A stretch of DNA of 64,000 bases from contig CAVYOA010000013.1 in assembly GCA_963769945.1 (NCBI GenBank), positions 129,418-193,417 of the forward strand, read 5' to 3'. The notes beneath the pieces were generated by a model that searched no databases, was not told the DNA's origin, and was given only the letters and a program-made list of their open reading frames with translations. Below, one piece after another: positions 32,749 through 42,271 of the stretch. Positions within the stretch are counted from its first letter, which is position 1; each line of letters opens with the position of its first letter. The position numbers and the translations under genes were made by a program. Source of the DNA: WHSW01 sp963769945. GTDB taxonomy: Bacteria > Actinomycetota > Thermoleophilia > Solirubrobacterales > 70-9.

Positions 32749-34032
32749 GTGGCTGACAAGGCTGAGAAGACAGCGCAAGCGCCAAGTGCGGATGGCGCTG
32801 GTACCTCGCAGCGACCGCTTCCCGAGGCCGACGTTTGTCTGGAGCTACTCGAAACGATGGCCCTGATTCGCCGTTTCGAGGAGGAAGCGGGGCGTCAGTA
32901 CCAACGAGCCAAAGCGGGCGGATTCCTTCATCTCGCGATCGGCGAGGAGGCAACGATCGTCGGCACAACCTCGGCGATGCGGCAGGGCGACTACTTGATC
33001 GGCACCTACCGCACGCACGGCCACGCGATCGCGCGCGGCACAGACCCCAAGCATGTGATGGCCGAGCTCTTCGGCCGCGTCGACGGCACCTCTGGCGGGC
33101 GCGGCGGCTCGATGCACGTCTACGACCACGAGCGCCGTTTCCTTGGCGGCTATGGGATCGTCGGCGGCAACCTGCCACTTGCAGCCGGTGTCGCCCTGGC
33201 TTCCGACTACACGGGAACCGACGACGTCACCGTCTGCATGTTCGGTGACGGCGCCTCCAACACCGGCAACTTCGGCGAGACGATGAACCTGGCCGCGTTG
33301 TGGAGCCTGCCGGTCGTGTTCATCCTCGAGAACAACCTCTATGGGATGGGAACCTCGGTCGAGCGCCACTCCGCGGTCACCGACTTCTCGAAGAAGGCCG
33401 AGGGGCTCGGAGTCCCCGGCGTGCGCGCCGACGGCATGGATGTGCTGGCGATGCGCGAGACCGTCGCCGAGCATCTGCGGATCGCTCGCGAGGACCGGCG
33501 GCCGACGATGGTCGAGGCCTTCACCTACCGCTACCGCGGCCACTCGGCAGCCGACCCCGAGGTCTACCGAACCAAGGAAGAGGTCGCCGAGTGGCGCAAG
33601 AAGGACCCGATCGAAGCCTTTGCCGAGCGACTCGAGGCCGAGGGTGTGCTGGACGACGGCGCCCGCGAAGAGATGCGCGAGCGCATCGAGCAGCGCGTCG
33701 TCGACGCGGTCGCCTTCGCCGACGAGTCACCGGAGCCGCCGCTCGACACGCTCTACGACCACCTCTACGTGCTCGGTGAAGCCGTGCCCGGGTGGTATGC
33801 GATCGATGAGCGTGCGCCCCATGTCTTCGCCGGCGAGCGCGAGGGCGAGGAGCTCACCGGTGAGGCAATGCGCCTGGCCAAGGCCGGCGCCGACTACGGC
33901 GGGCGCGCCGCGCAGACGGGTCGCAAGTCCGGTGAAGAGCTCGAAGATCGCGACGAGGGTGAGGCGCTCGAGCCGAGTTCCGACGAGTTCATCGAAGAGG
34001 GCGCCGAGGGCGACACGGAAGGTCCCTGGTAA
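32749..34032 (+). CDS. 2-oxoacid (pyruvate-type) dehydrogenase E1 alpha subunit
   Basis: E1 decarboxylates the keto acid with thiamine diphosphate. The TPP-binding motif is MFGDGASNTGNFGETMNLAA, ending near LENN. Other blocks are LIGTYRTHGHAIARG and the phosphorylation-loop-like YRYRGHSAADPEVYR. The protein has an acidic C-terminal extension of about 60 residues after the conserved domain, ending EGAEGDTEGPW. I chose the GTG at 32749; an ATG at 32704 lies inside the previous gene. The stop shares one base with the E1 beta ATG. Pyruvate is the family-based guess, and acetoin dehydrogenase is the alternative. Confidence 0.92.
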   Translation: MADKAEKTAQAPSADGAGTSQRPLPEADVCLELLETMALIRRFEEEAGRQYQRAKAGGFLHLAIGEEATIVGTTSAMRQGDYLIGTYRTHGHAIARGTDPKHVMAELFGRVDGTSGGRGGSMHVYDHERRFLGGYGIVGGNLPLAAGVALASDYTGTDDVTVCMFGDGASNTGNFGETMNLAALWSLPVVFILENNLYGMGTSVERHSAVTDFSKKAEGLGVPGVRADGMDVLAMRETVAEHLRIAREDRRPTMVEAFTYRYRGHSAADPEVYRTKEEVAEWRKKDPIEAFAERLEAEGVLDDGAREEMRERIEQRVVDAVAFADESPEPPLDTLYDHLYVLGEAVPGWYAIDERAPHVFAGEREGEELTGEAMRLAKAGADYGGRAAQTGRKSGEELEDRDEGEALEPSSDEFIEEGAEGDTEGPW

Positions 34033-35021
34033 TGCCGGCTCTGAGAATGCGAGAAGCGCTGCGCGATGCAATGGGTGAGGAGATGCGCCGCGACGAGTCC
34101 GTCTACGTGATGGGCGAGGACGTAGCCGTCTTTCAGGGCGCGTTCAAGGTCACCGAAGGGTTGCTGGAGGAGTTCGGCGAGCGCCGAGTTCGCGACACGC
34201 CGATCTCCGAGAACACGATCGTCGGCATGGGCGTCGGCTCGGCGATGGCGGGACTGCGCCCTGTGGTCGAGTTGATGACCGTCAACTTCGCCCTGCTCGC
34301 CTTGGATCAGATCATCAATCACGCCGCGGCGATCCCTTACATGTTCAACGGCCAGGCGCGGGTGCCGATGGTGATCCGGATGCCGGGCGGCGGCGGCCAT
34401 CAGCTCGGCCCGACCCACTCCCATAGCTTCGAGGCAATGTTCCTGCAGATTCCCGGACTGCTGGTCGCCTGCCCTTCGACACCCGCCGACGGCAAAGGCA
34501 TGCTCAAGGCCGCGATTCGCGATGACAACCCGGTCATCTTCATCGAGCACGAGGGTCTGTACGGCGCCCGCGGCGAGGTTCCCGAAGGCGACGATCACGT
34601 CGTCGAGTTCGGCAAGGCGGCGGTTCGCCGCGAGGGCGGCGACGTCACCATCGTCGGGATCCTGCGCATGGCCCACACCGCTCAACAGGCAGCGAAGACG
34701 CTGGCAAGCGAACACCATGTCGAAGCCGAGGTGATCGATCCCCGCACCCTGCGACCGCTCGATCTCGACACGATCCTCGAATCGGTGCGAAAGACCAACC
34801 GCCTGGTCATCGTCGAGGAAGGCTGGCCGCATGGCGGCGTCGGCGCCAACATCGCCGCCCTGGTCGCAGAACAGGCCTTTGACCATCTCGACGCACCGAT
34901 TCAGCGGGTCACCGGCGCTGACGTGCCGATGCCCTATTCGAAACGGCTGGAGCAGTCGGCAATCCCGCACGCAGAGCACGTCGTCAGCGCGGCGCTGGCG
35001 ACAACCGAGGGGGCGGTCTGA
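34032..35021 (+). CDS. 2-oxoacid (pyruvate-type) dehydrogenase E1 beta subunit
   Basis: This is the partner of the E1 alpha subunit just upstream, together forming the alpha2-beta2 TPP enzyme. The N-terminus REALRDAMGEEMRRDESVYV and MGEDVAVFQGAFKVTEGL are typical. The TPP-contacting Glu lies in TPISENTIVGMGVG. The cofactor-proximal RMPGGGGHQLGPTHSHSFEA and the C-terminal transketolase block with VVEEG-like VIVEEGWPHGGVG are present. Length is 329 residues. Start and stop both overlap neighbours by one base, so E1 alpha, E1 beta and E2 form a coupled set. Confidence 0.94.
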   Translation: MPALRMREALRDAMGEEMRRDESVYVMGEDVAVFQGAFKVTEGLLEEFGERRVRDTPISENTIVGMGVGSAMAGLRPVVELMTVNFALLALDQIINHAAAIPYMFNGQARVPMVIRMPGGGGHQLGPTHSHSFEAMFLQIPGLLVACPSTPADGKGMLKAAIRDDNPVIFIEHEGLYGARGEVPEGDDHVVEFGKAAVRREGGDVTIVGILRMAHTAQQAAKTLASEHHVEAEVIDPRTLRPLDLDTILESVRKTNRLVIVEEGWPHGGVGANIAALVAEQAFDHLDAPIQRVTGADVPMPYSKRLEQSAIPHAEHVVSAALATTEGAV

Positions 35022-36377
35022 TGGCGACCGACATCGTCATGCCACGGCTGTCGGACTCGATGGAAGAGGGCACCGTGCTCAGCTGGATGAAGCAGGTCGG
35101 CGACGAGGTCGCGCTCGGCGAGGAGCTGGTTGAGATCGAGACCGACAAGGCGAACATGGTGTTCGAGTCTGATGCGGCTGGGACGCTGATCGAGATCTTG
35201 GCCGAGGAGGGGACGACCTTGCCGATTGGTGAGGTGATTGCCCGGGTTGGCGAGAAGGGGGAAGCCGCGTCTGGTGGCGGCGAGGGGGACGATGGCGCTT
35301 CTGGCGGGGACGGCGAACCCGATGCGGACGCAAGCGAGAAGGGCGGCGAGCGAAGACGCCCCCGAGTCGGACGAAACGGCCGGGGATCCAGCCCCGGCCG
35401 AGAGCGAGGAGGATTCCTCCGCTACCCAGCCTTTGAGCGGATCGCGTCGGGGAGAAGGTTCGGACGATGGCGAGCGGGTGAAGGCTTCGCCGCTGGCGCG
35501 ACGGATGGCTGAAGAGAAGGGCGTGGAGCTCCGCTCGATCTCGGGCTCGGGGCCGGGTGGGCGGATCATCAAGACCGACGTGGAGAGCGCGTCCGCGGCG
35601 CCGGCGCCGGACGCTGAATCAGGGCCTGAGCAGGCAGCGGCGCCAGCGCCCACGGCAGGGGCGAAGGAAAAGCCCGAGACGGCGAAGGGCGCGGTCGAGG
35701 TCGTCGAGCTGACCAAGCTGCAGCAGACCGTGTCGCGGCGGATGGCCGAATCGAAGGCGACCGCTCCCCACTTCTACCTCCAGGCGGAGATCGACATGTC
35801 GCGCTGCTTCGAGGCGCGCGCGCGGGTCAAGGCCGCCGCCAGCGAGGGTGAGGTGGTGCCGTCCTTCAACGACATGGTCGTTAAGGCGTGCGCGATCGCG
35901 CTAGGAGAGTTTCCGCGCGCCAACGGCGCCTATCGCGATGGCAAGTTCGAGCTCTACGAGCGCGTCAACGTCGGCATTGCCGTGGCCGCTCGCGATGCTC
36001 TGGTCGTACCGACGATCTTCGACGCCGATCGCAAGGGCCTGCGCCAGATCGCAACCGAGTCGCGCTCGCTGGCAACACGGGTTCGCGACGGCACCGTCAC
36101 ACCGCCGGAGCTATCGGGCGGGACGTTCACCGTCTCCAACCTCGGCATGTACGGCATCTCCAACTTCCACGCCGTGATCAACGCGCCTCAGGCCGCGATT
36201 CTCGCGGTCGGCGCAATCGAGGAGAAGCCTGTCGTTCGCGACGGCGAGATCGCCGCCGGGCGGATCATGGGCGTCACGCTCGCCTGCGATCACCGCATCC
36301 TCTACGGCGCCGACGGCGCCGAGTTTCTCGCGCGGATCAAGGCTCTGCTGAGCGAGCCGCTGGGCTTGGCGCTCTGA
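35021..36377 (+). CDS. dihydrolipoamide acyltransferase E2 of the first complex (frame-interrupted)
   Basis: The E2 core carries a swinging lipoyl arm. The first frame has one lipoyl domain (residues 1-80) with the modified lysine in IETDKANMVFESD. A Pro/Ala/acidic linker follows, in which the frame shifts near 35341; removing one G from the GGG run restores it. The second frame has the E3/E1-binding domain (ASPLARRMAEEKGVELRSIS, SGPGGRIIKTDVE) and the catalytic domain ending LACDHRILYGADGAEFLARI, with the active-site His. The interruption falls in a linker that could tolerate errors, but the downstream half would not be made without it. Confidence 0.9.
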
Positions 36378-36380
36378 CCG

Positions 36381-36857
36381 TTGTCGCTGACCGGCTTGAT
36401 CGACGTCCCGATCGAGTCGCTGCCGTACGTGGACGAGCACGCGACCACGATCGTCGCCACGGCGGATCAGGTCTGGGACGCGCTGATCGCGGTCACCTTG
36501 GGATCGACCTCGGGACCGATTTCTGCGCGGGTGGCAAAGACACTTGGCTGCGTGCCGTTGGAGCGCAGTGGCGAGGTCGGTGAGATCGGCTCGACCGTGC
36601 CGGGCTTCGTCGTCACCCGCGCCGTGCGCCCGGCCGTGCTGGCGCTGATGGGAGAGCACCGGTTCTCCTGCTACGCCCTGATCTTCACCGCCACCGACAC
36701 TCCGACCGGCCTCGTCGAGCTGCGCGCGACGACCCGGGCCAAGTTTCCCTCGCGCGCGGGCAGCGTCTACCGCATGCTCGTCATCGGCAGCCGCGGGCAC
36801 GTTTTCGCGACGCGCTCGATCCTGCGCGCGGTGCGCCGGCGCGCCGAACGATCTTGA
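36381..36857 (+). CDS. conserved-looking hypothetical protein
   Basis: I do not recognise this 158-residue protein. From a TTG at 36381, four bases after the E2 stop, it reads SLTGLIDVPIESLPYVDEHA, then TTIVATADQVWDALIAVT, which resembles the start of START/SRPBCC-like ligand-binding folds, and FSCYALIFTATDTPTGLVEL in the middle. It ends in a basic tail. No membrane helix or signal is clear. Its place as last gene before the second complex's promoter suggests it ends the first operon. Confidence 0.5.
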   Translation: MSLTGLIDVPIESLPYVDEHATTIVATADQVWDALIAVTLGSTSGPISARVAKTLGCVPLERSGEVGEIGSTVPGFVVTRAVRPAVLALMGEHRFSCYALIFTATDTPTGLVELRATTRAKFPSRAGSVYRMLVIGSRGHVFATRSILRAVRRRAERS

Positions 36858-36884
36858 ATCGCTCAGCCCAATCGACGCCCGGGG

Positions 36885-36912
36885 TTGAAATATCGGCAAA
36901 CGGGAATACACT
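36885..36912 (+). promoter_or_regulatory. sigma-70-like promoter of the branched-chain dehydrogenase operon
   Basis: The -35 box TTGAAA (36885-36890) and -10 box TACACT (36907-36912) are separated by 16 bases, a good match to the housekeeping consensus. The predicted start of transcription is near 36919, giving a leader of about 170 bases before the E1 alpha ATG. Confidence 0.55.
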
Positions 36913-36918
36913 GATGTA

Positions 36919-37088
36919 GCGATTTGCACGAGCAAATAGCTCGCGTGATCACAGACATAGGCGGCGAGGGAGGAACCCCGAGCTGCTGTCGTCCATAGGC
37001 GTTGCCGAGGAGATCCCGAAGCAACGAAAGACGGTCCAGGTTCCGAGGAGATCCCAAAGAGCCCGGCCAAACGCGAAGGACGGAAGAG
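36919..37088 (+). promoter_or_regulatory. structured leader with three similar hairpin units
   Basis: The leader holds the exact repeat CCGAGGAGATCCC at 37006-37018 and 37044-37056, and a looser copy at 36967-36982 (GAGGGAGGAACCCCGA). Each is enclosed by a short stem: GGCGGC/GCTGCT (36961-36988), GTTGC/GCAAC (37002-37026) and GGTT/AGCC (37040-37064). This presents a purine-rich GGAG-type loop three times. I could not match it to a known riboswitch. Protein binding to GGA loops, or mimicry of a ribosome binding site, are possible readings. Confidence 0.5.
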
Positions 37089-38189
37089 ATGAAGCCAGCC
37101 AATGGCGCTGTCGCGAGCGACTTCTCGCGCGATGAATTGCGCGATCGCCGCAACGATCACCTGACACGGGCAGACCGCACCGCCCTGTTGCACTACATGG
37201 CGCTGATGCGCTCCGCCGAGGAGCGCGGAATCACGCTTTATCGCCAGGGCAAGATCCCCGGCAGCTTCTATGACGGCTGCGGCCAGGAGGCGATCTCGGT
37301 CGGCTCCTCGTTCGTGCTCGGGCCGCAGGACCGCATGTGCATCCTGCACCGCGATCTCGGCGCGCACTTCGTCCGCGGCGTCACCCCAGATCGCTATCTC
37401 GCCAACTACATGGGCCGAAGCGCCGGCCCCACCGGCGGCAAGGACGGCAACCTGCACTTCGGCGACAAGGAGCTTGGCTGCGTCGGCATGGTCTCGATGC
37501 TGCCCGACATGGCGCTCGTCGCTACCGGGCTGGCGCTCGCTTTCAAGCTGCGCTCAGAGCCGCGGGTGGCGATGACCTACTTCGGCGAGGGTTCGACCGC
37601 AAACGGCCAATGGCACGAGGCGATGAACTTCGCCGGCATCCACCAGCTGCCGGTGATTTTCATGCTCGAGAACAACGGCTTCGCCTACTCGACGCCGAAC
37701 GAGCTCGAGTTCGCGGTTGACCCGGTCAAGCGCGCCGCGACCTACGGCTTCCCGGGCGTGCTGGTCGACGGCAACGATGTCGAGGCGGTGTTCGAGGCAT
37801 CGCGCCTCGCTGTCGACCGCGCCCGCGACGGAGGCGGGCCGACGCTGATCGAGTGCCGGACGATGCGCATGCACGGCCACGGCGCTCACGACAACATGAG
37901 CTACGTCCCCGCCTCGGTGCGTGAGGAATGGGCACAGCGAGATCCGATCGAGCTCTACAGCGCGCGCCTCGTCGCTGAGCACGACTTCTCCGCCGACGAG
38001 GTTGAGTCGATTCGCGCCGGCGCCAAGACCGAGGTCGACGAGGCCGCAAGCAAGGCGCTCGAATCGCCTATGCCGGATGCGGCGACTGCCATCGAAGGCG
38101 TCTTCGCCGAGGAGTGGGCGCCTCTGGGCGACGGCACGGCGCCGTGGTCGCATTGGAACGGCGCCGAGGCCGAGCGGAGTGCCGCATGA
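37089..38189 (+). CDS. branched-chain-type 2-oxoacid dehydrogenase E1 alpha subunit
   Basis: This second E1 alpha has 366 residues. Family blocks are LYRQGKIPGSFYDGCGQEAI, LHRDLGAHFVRG, GGKDGNLHFGD and a TPP motif in which GDG is GEG (TYFGEGSTANGQWHEAMNFA), then LENNGFAYSTP. The combination GFPGVLVDGNDVEAV and RMHGHGAHDNMSYVP is typical of branched-chain or acetoin-type E1 alpha. Leucine/valine dehydrogenase lies in the same operon, so a branched-chain keto acid substrate is favoured. The ATG at 37089 follows GGAAGAG. Its stop overlaps the next ATG as ATGA. Confidence 0.9.
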   Translation: MKPANGAVASDFSRDELRDRRNDHLTRADRTALLHYMALMRSAEERGITLYRQGKIPGSFYDGCGQEAISVGSSFVLGPQDRMCILHRDLGAHFVRGVTPDRYLANYMGRSAGPTGGKDGNLHFGDKELGCVGMVSMLPDMALVATGLALAFKLRSEPRVAMTYFGEGSTANGQWHEAMNFAGIHQLPVIFMLENNGFAYSTPNELEFAVDPVKRAATYGFPGVLVDGNDVEAVFEASRLAVDRARDGGGPTLIECRTMRMHGHGAHDNMSYVPASVREEWAQRDPIELYSARLVAEHDFSADEVESIRAGAKTEVDEAASKALESPMPDAATAIEGVFAEEWAPLGDGTAPWSHWNGAEAERSAA

Positions 38190-39153
38190 GCCGAGCTCAC
38201 CTACTTGGAGGCGATCTCTGACGGCTTGCGCGAGGAGATGCGCCGTGACGAGACCGTGTTCTGCATGGGTCAGGATATCGGCCACTTCGGCGGTGCCTTC
38301 AAGGTCACCGATGGCTTCGTCGAGGAGTTCGGCGTCGACCGTGTGCTCGATGCCCCGCTGGCCGAAAACGCGATCATCGGCACCGCCGTGGGCGCGGCGG
38401 TCGAGGGCCTGCGGCCTGTGTGTGAGATGCAGTTCGCCGACTTCATCTCGTGCGGCTTCGACCAGCTCGTCAACGTTGCCGCCAAGCTCCACTACCGCCA
38501 GGGCCTGGCCGTGCCAATGGTTGTGCGCCTGCCCTCGGGCGGTGGCTTCTCGGGAGGGCCCTTTCACTCCCAAAATCCCGAAGCCTGGTTCCTGCAGGCG
38601 CCCGGCCTCAAGGTCGTTGCCCCAGCCACCGCCGAGGATGCCAAGGGGCTACTGACGGCGGCTATCCGCGACCCGAACCCGGTGTGCTTTCTCGAGCACA
38701 AAGGCCTCTATCGCTACATCAAGGGCGAGGTCCCCGAGGGCTCACATGAGGTCGAGATCGGCAAGGCCCGAATCGCCCGCGAGGGCGAGGAGATGACGGT
38801 GATCGCCTACGGCTCCGCGGTGCACCTGGCACTCGACGCCGCCGCTGATCTCGACGAGAGCATCGAGGTCATCGATCTGCGCTCGCTCGTCCCGCTCGAC
38901 ACCGACGCGGTGCTGTGCCAGTGCTCGCAAGACCGGCAAGGTGCTCGTCGCCCACGAAGCGACTCGATCCTGTGGCGTTGGCGCGGAGGTGGCAGCTCTG
39001 ATCGCCGCCGAGGCCTTCGAGGACCTCGACGCGCCGGTGCGGCGCTTGACCGCGCCCGACGTCCCGATCCCGTTCAGCCCACCGCTGGAGCAGGCCGTGC
39101 TGCCGCAGCTCGAGCAGATGAAGGAGGCCTGCCGTGAGCTCCTCAGCTACTGA
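38186..39153 (+). CDS. branched-chain-type 2-oxoacid dehydrogenase E1 beta subunit (frame-interrupted)
   Basis: This is the E1 beta partner of the upstream gene. The main frame reads LEAISDGLREEMRRDETVF, MGQDIGHFGGAFKVTDGF, APLAENAIIGTAVG and RLPSGGGFSGGPFHSQNPEA. Two single-base insertions are needed to explain it. One C near 38192, removed, joins the ATG at 38186 (ATGA overlap) to the conserved MSELTYLEAISDG start. One base near 38920, removed, joins LDTDAVL to the C-terminal ARKTGKVLVAHEATRSCGVG in another frame, ending at 39153. The corrected protein is about 322 residues, the family norm. The last 20 bases overlap the E2 start. Confidence 0.87.
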
Positions 39154-40453
39154 GACCGTGCAAGTTGAAATGCCGAAGATGGGCATCTCCGTCTCGGAAG
39201 GGACGATCGTTGAGTGGCGCAAGGCTGTCGGCGACGAGATCTCGGCCGACGAGACGATCGCCGACGTGACCACCGATAAGGTCGACGTCGAGATCCCCTC
39301 TCCGGCATCGGGCGTCGTTTCCAGCTTGCTCGTCGAGCCGGGTGAGAGCGTCGACGTCGGGACCGTGATCGCCGAGATCGCGCCGGCCGGCGCCGATGTC
39401 GCCAGCCAACCCGGCGACTCCTCCACCGATGCTGTGCAAGCCGAGGCGACGAGCTCGGATGAGCCAGCCGTGGACGGCCCGGACCGCTCCACCTTCGTTT
39501 CGCCTGTCGTCGCGAGGATGGCCGACAAGCACGGCGTCGACATCAGCGAAGTCGACGGCACCGGGATTGGCGGACGCGTGCGCAAGAAGGATGTGCTGGC
39601 GTTTCTCGATGACGCGCCGGCAAGCGGCAACGGTGAGGTCAAGGCCGCACCGGTTCTGCATTCCGACTCGCCCTACCGGCCCGATGAACCTGAACCGGCC
39701 GAGAAGGCCGAGCCGGTCGAGAAGGCCGCGGAGCCGACCACCGAAGGCGAGGCAGCAAGCGAAGGGCGCGAGGTGATGTCGCCGATGCGTTCGGCGATCG
39801 CCAAGCACATGGTCGAGAGCCGCCGCACGGCGGCGCACTGCACGACGATCGTCGAGGTCGACATGTCGCGGGTCGCCGCCCGCCGTGCCGAGCTCAAGCC
39901 GGTGATGGCTAAGCGCGGGGTGCCGCTGACGTACCTCTCGTTCGTCGCCAAGGCGACCGTGGGGGCGCTGGCCCAATACCCGGTGTTGAACTCGTCTGTG
40001 GACGGCGATGCGATCGTCCACCACGACGATGTCAACCTCGGCATCGCGGTTGCGCTTGACGCCGGACTGATCGTCCCCGTGATCGCCAAGGCGCAGCGCC
40101 TCAGCGTCGAGGGCCTCGCTGCCGAGATCGCAGACGTGGCAACGCGCGCGCGGGAGAAGAAGCTGACGCCCGACGACGTTCAGGGCGGTACGTTCACGAT
40201 CACCAACCCGGGCCAGTTCGGCGCTGTGCTGGCGACGCCGATCATCAACCAACCGCAGGTGGCGATCCTCGATCTCGAGGCGATCGTCAAGCGGCCCGTG
40301 GTGATCACGGCCGAAGACGGGAGCGACTCGATCGCGATCCGCCCGATGACCTACCTGTGCATGTCGTGGGATCACCGCGCTCTCGATGGAGCCGTAGCCG
40401 CCCACTTCCTCGGCACGATCAAGCGCGACCTCGAGGCCGGCGGCGAACTATGA
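39134..40453 (+). CDS. branched-chain-type dihydrolipoamide acyltransferase E2
   Basis: This E2 is intact, with 439 residues. One lipoyl domain (residues 1-85) has the modified lysine in VTTDKVDVEIPSPASG. A linker leads to the peripheral-subunit-binding domain (FVSPVVARMADKHGVDISEV, GIGGRVRKKDVL), then a Glu/Pro-rich linker and the catalytic domain ending MSWDHRALDGAVAAHFLGTI with active-site His and Asp. It starts at GTG 39134 inside the E1 beta tail and ends in an ATGA overlap with the amino-acid dehydrogenase gene. The core could use branched-chain acyl groups. Confidence 0.93.
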   Translation: MSSSATETVQVEMPKMGISVSEGTIVEWRKAVGDEISADETIADVTTDKVDVEIPSPASGVVSSLLVEPGESVDVGTVIAEIAPAGADVASQPGDSSTDAVQAEATSSDEPAVDGPDRSTFVSPVVARMADKHGVDISEVDGTGIGGRVRKKDVLAFLDDAPASGNGEVKAAPVLHSDSPYRPDEPEPAEKAEPVEKAAEPTTEGEAASEGREVMSPMRSAIAKHMVESRRTAAHCTTIVEVDMSRVAARRAELKPVMAKRGVPLTYLSFVAKATVGALAQYPVLNSSVDGDAIVHHDDVNLGIAVALDAGLIVPVIAKAQRLSVEGLAAEIADVATRAREKKLTPDDVQGGTFTITNPGQFGAVLATPIINQPQVAILDLEAIVKRPVVITAEDGSDSIAIRPMTYLCMSWDHRALDGAVAAHFLGTIKRDLEAGGEL

Positions 40454-41499
40454 GCCTGACCGCTTTTGAGCACGAGGAGCTGGTGGTGCGCAGCGGCAAG
40501 CGCAGCGGGGCGACGATGGCGGTCGCGGTGCATTCGACCGCTCTCGGTCCTGCACTCGGCGGGCTGCGCCTGTGGCATTACGGCCGCGATGAGGACGGCA
40601 TCGCCGATGTCCTGCGACTCGCCTCGGGAATGACGATGAAGGCCGCCGCGGCCGGTCTCGACCTCGGCGGCGGCAAGGGTGTCATCTGCTCCCCCGCTCC
40701 GGCCGCGATGCTGAGCCTGGATCTGCGCCGCGAGATCCTGCTCGACTTCGGCGACCTCGTCGAGTCGCTGGGCGGCCGCTACATCACCGCCGAGGACGTC
40801 GGCATCGACGCGGACGACATGGGCGTGGTTGCCGAGCGCACCAATCATGTCACCGGCCTACCGCAAGCCGGCGGTGGCGCCGGCGACCCAAGCCCGTTCA
40901 CCGCGATCGGAGTCGAGGCGGCGATGCGAGCCTGCATCGAGGCGCGCTTCGGAACGCGCGAGCTGCTCGGGATGGGAGTCGTGGTGATCGGCCTTGGGCA
41001 CGTCGGATCACGACTGGCGATGCGCATGCGCGCCGCCGGCGCTCGCCTCGTCGTCTCCGACACCGATCCCCAAAAACGCCAGCTCGCCGAGCGTCTCGGG
41101 GCGCGCTGGGTCGACCCGGCAGTCGCGACAAGGGTCGAGTGCGATGTGCTGGCGCCGTGCGCGCTCGGCGGCGCGATCGGAGAGGCAAGCGTCGAGCGCC
41201 TGCGGACGCAGATCGTCTGCGGGGCGGCCAACAATCAACTCGCCGACGATCGGCTTGCCGAACGCCTGGCCGAGCGCGACGTGCTCTATGCGCCCGACTT
41301 CATCGCCAACGCCGGCGGCTTGATCAACGTCTATCGAGAGGTTCGCGGCTATGACGAGGACCGGGCGCTGGAGATGGCGATGGACATCGAGGAGACGATG
41401 CGCCAGGTGCTGATCACCTCCGAGACGCGCTCGGTGACGCCGCTCGAGGCTGCAATCGAGCTCGCCCACGAGCGACTCGATTGCGCCGTGCGAAACTAG
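40450..41499 (+). CDS. leucine/valine dehydrogenase (Glu/Leu/Phe/Val family)
   Basis: This NAD-dependent amino-acid dehydrogenase of 349 residues reversibly deaminates branched-chain amino acids to keto acids. The N-terminal domain has ALGGLRLWHY and the catalytic-lysine region AAAAGLDLGGGKGVI. GRYITAEDVG is typical of leucine dehydrogenases. The NAD motif is VVVIGLGHVGSRLAMRM. The ATG at 40450 overlaps the E2 stop as ATGA. The coupling means the keto acids it makes are passed straight to the adjacent dehydrogenase complex, either for breakdown or as primers for branched fatty acids. Confidence 0.93.
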   Translation: MSLTAFEHEELVVRSGKRSGATMAVAVHSTALGPALGGLRLWHYGRDEDGIADVLRLASGMTMKAAAAGLDLGGGKGVICSPAPAAMLSLDLRREILLDFGDLVESLGGRYITAEDVGIDADDMGVVAERTNHVTGLPQAGGGAGDPSPFTAIGVEAAMRACIEARFGTRELLGMGVVVIGLGHVGSRLAMRMRAAGARLVVSDTDPQKRQLAERLGARWVDPAVATRVECDVLAPCALGGAIGEASVERLRTQIVCGAANNQLADDRLAERLAERDVLYAPDFIANAGGLINVYREVRGYDEDRALEMAMDIEETMRQVLITSETRSVTPLEAAIELAHERLDCAVRN

Positions 41500-41503
41500 G
41501 TTC

Positions 41504-42247
41504 ATGAGCGAGCTCAGCGTGGTGCGCGCGGGCCAGGTTGGCTACGCCGAGGCGCTGGCCGCGCAGCGGGCGCTGGCAGAGGCGCGACGAGCTCGGGAAG
41601 TCGGTGACCTGCTGCTCTTGCTCGAGCATCCGCCGGTCTATACGAAGGGCAGGCGCACGAGCGCCGACGAGCTACCGATGGGCGAGCAGTGGTATCGGAT
41701 GCAGGGCTTTGAGATCGTTGAGAGCGATCGTGGCGGCCGCCTCACCTATCACGGTCCCGGACAGCTCGTCGCCTATCCGATCGTCGACCTGGCGGAACTC
41801 GGCATCGGGGTTCGTGAGTTCGTCGGCAGGCTGGAGCGCGCGATGATCGCCGCGCTTGGCGACTTCGAGATCACGGCTGGCCTGTTCGAGGGACTGACGG
41901 GTGTCTGGGTCGGTGAGTCGCCTCCGCCGCTGGGTAAAGCGCGGAAGATCGGCTCGATCGGTCTTCGCGTGCGCGAGTCGATCACCACCCACGGTCTTGC
42001 GATCAACGTCAACAACGACCTGCAGCCGTTCGAGTGGGTGATGCCGTGTGGGATCGAGGCCTGCCAGATGACCTCGGTGGCGCGCGAGCACGGCGCCGAG
42101 CAGGATCTAGACGCCTTTGGCAGCGCCGTCGCAAGGCGCTTGGCCCAGAGCTGCGAGGCCGAGCCAGTCGAGCTCGCCGGCATTGATCTCACCCGACGAG
42201 TCCCCGGCGCTTCAGCCCTTGCAAGCGGCGCTCTCGCGCCGAGCTGA
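41504..42247 (+). CDS. lipB: octanoyltransferase LipB
   Basis: LipB moves octanoyl from acyl carrier protein to the lipoyl domains of E2 subunits. The family pattern is seen as EHPPVYTKGRR, DRGGRLTYHGPGQLVAYPI and the catalytic Lys and Cys in ARKIGSIGLRV and VMPCGIEACQMTSV. Length is 247 residues. It starts four bases past the dehydrogenase gene, and together with lipA downstream completes lipoyl assembly for both E2 proteins of the cluster. Confidence 0.95.
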   Translation: MSELSVVRAGQVGYAEALAAQRALAEARRAREVGDLLLLLEHPPVYTKGRRTSADELPMGEQWYRMQGFEIVESDRGGRLTYHGPGQLVAYPIVDLAELGIGVREFVGRLERAMIAALGDFEITAGLFEGLTGVWVGESPPPLGKARKIGSIGLRVRESITTHGLAINVNNDLQPFEWVMPCGIEACQMTSVAREHGAEQDLDAFGSAVARRLAQSCEAEPVELAGIDLTRRVPGASALASGALAPS

Positions 42248-42271
42248 AGGCCGGCTCCCGTCGCCGCGCGG

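Noticed and set aside
36919..37088. Known riboswitch (glycine, TPP, cobalamin, SAM, cyclic di-GMP) or T-box in the branched-chain operon leader
   Set aside because: None of the conserved core sequences of these classes can be found; the repeated GGAG hairpins do not fit them.
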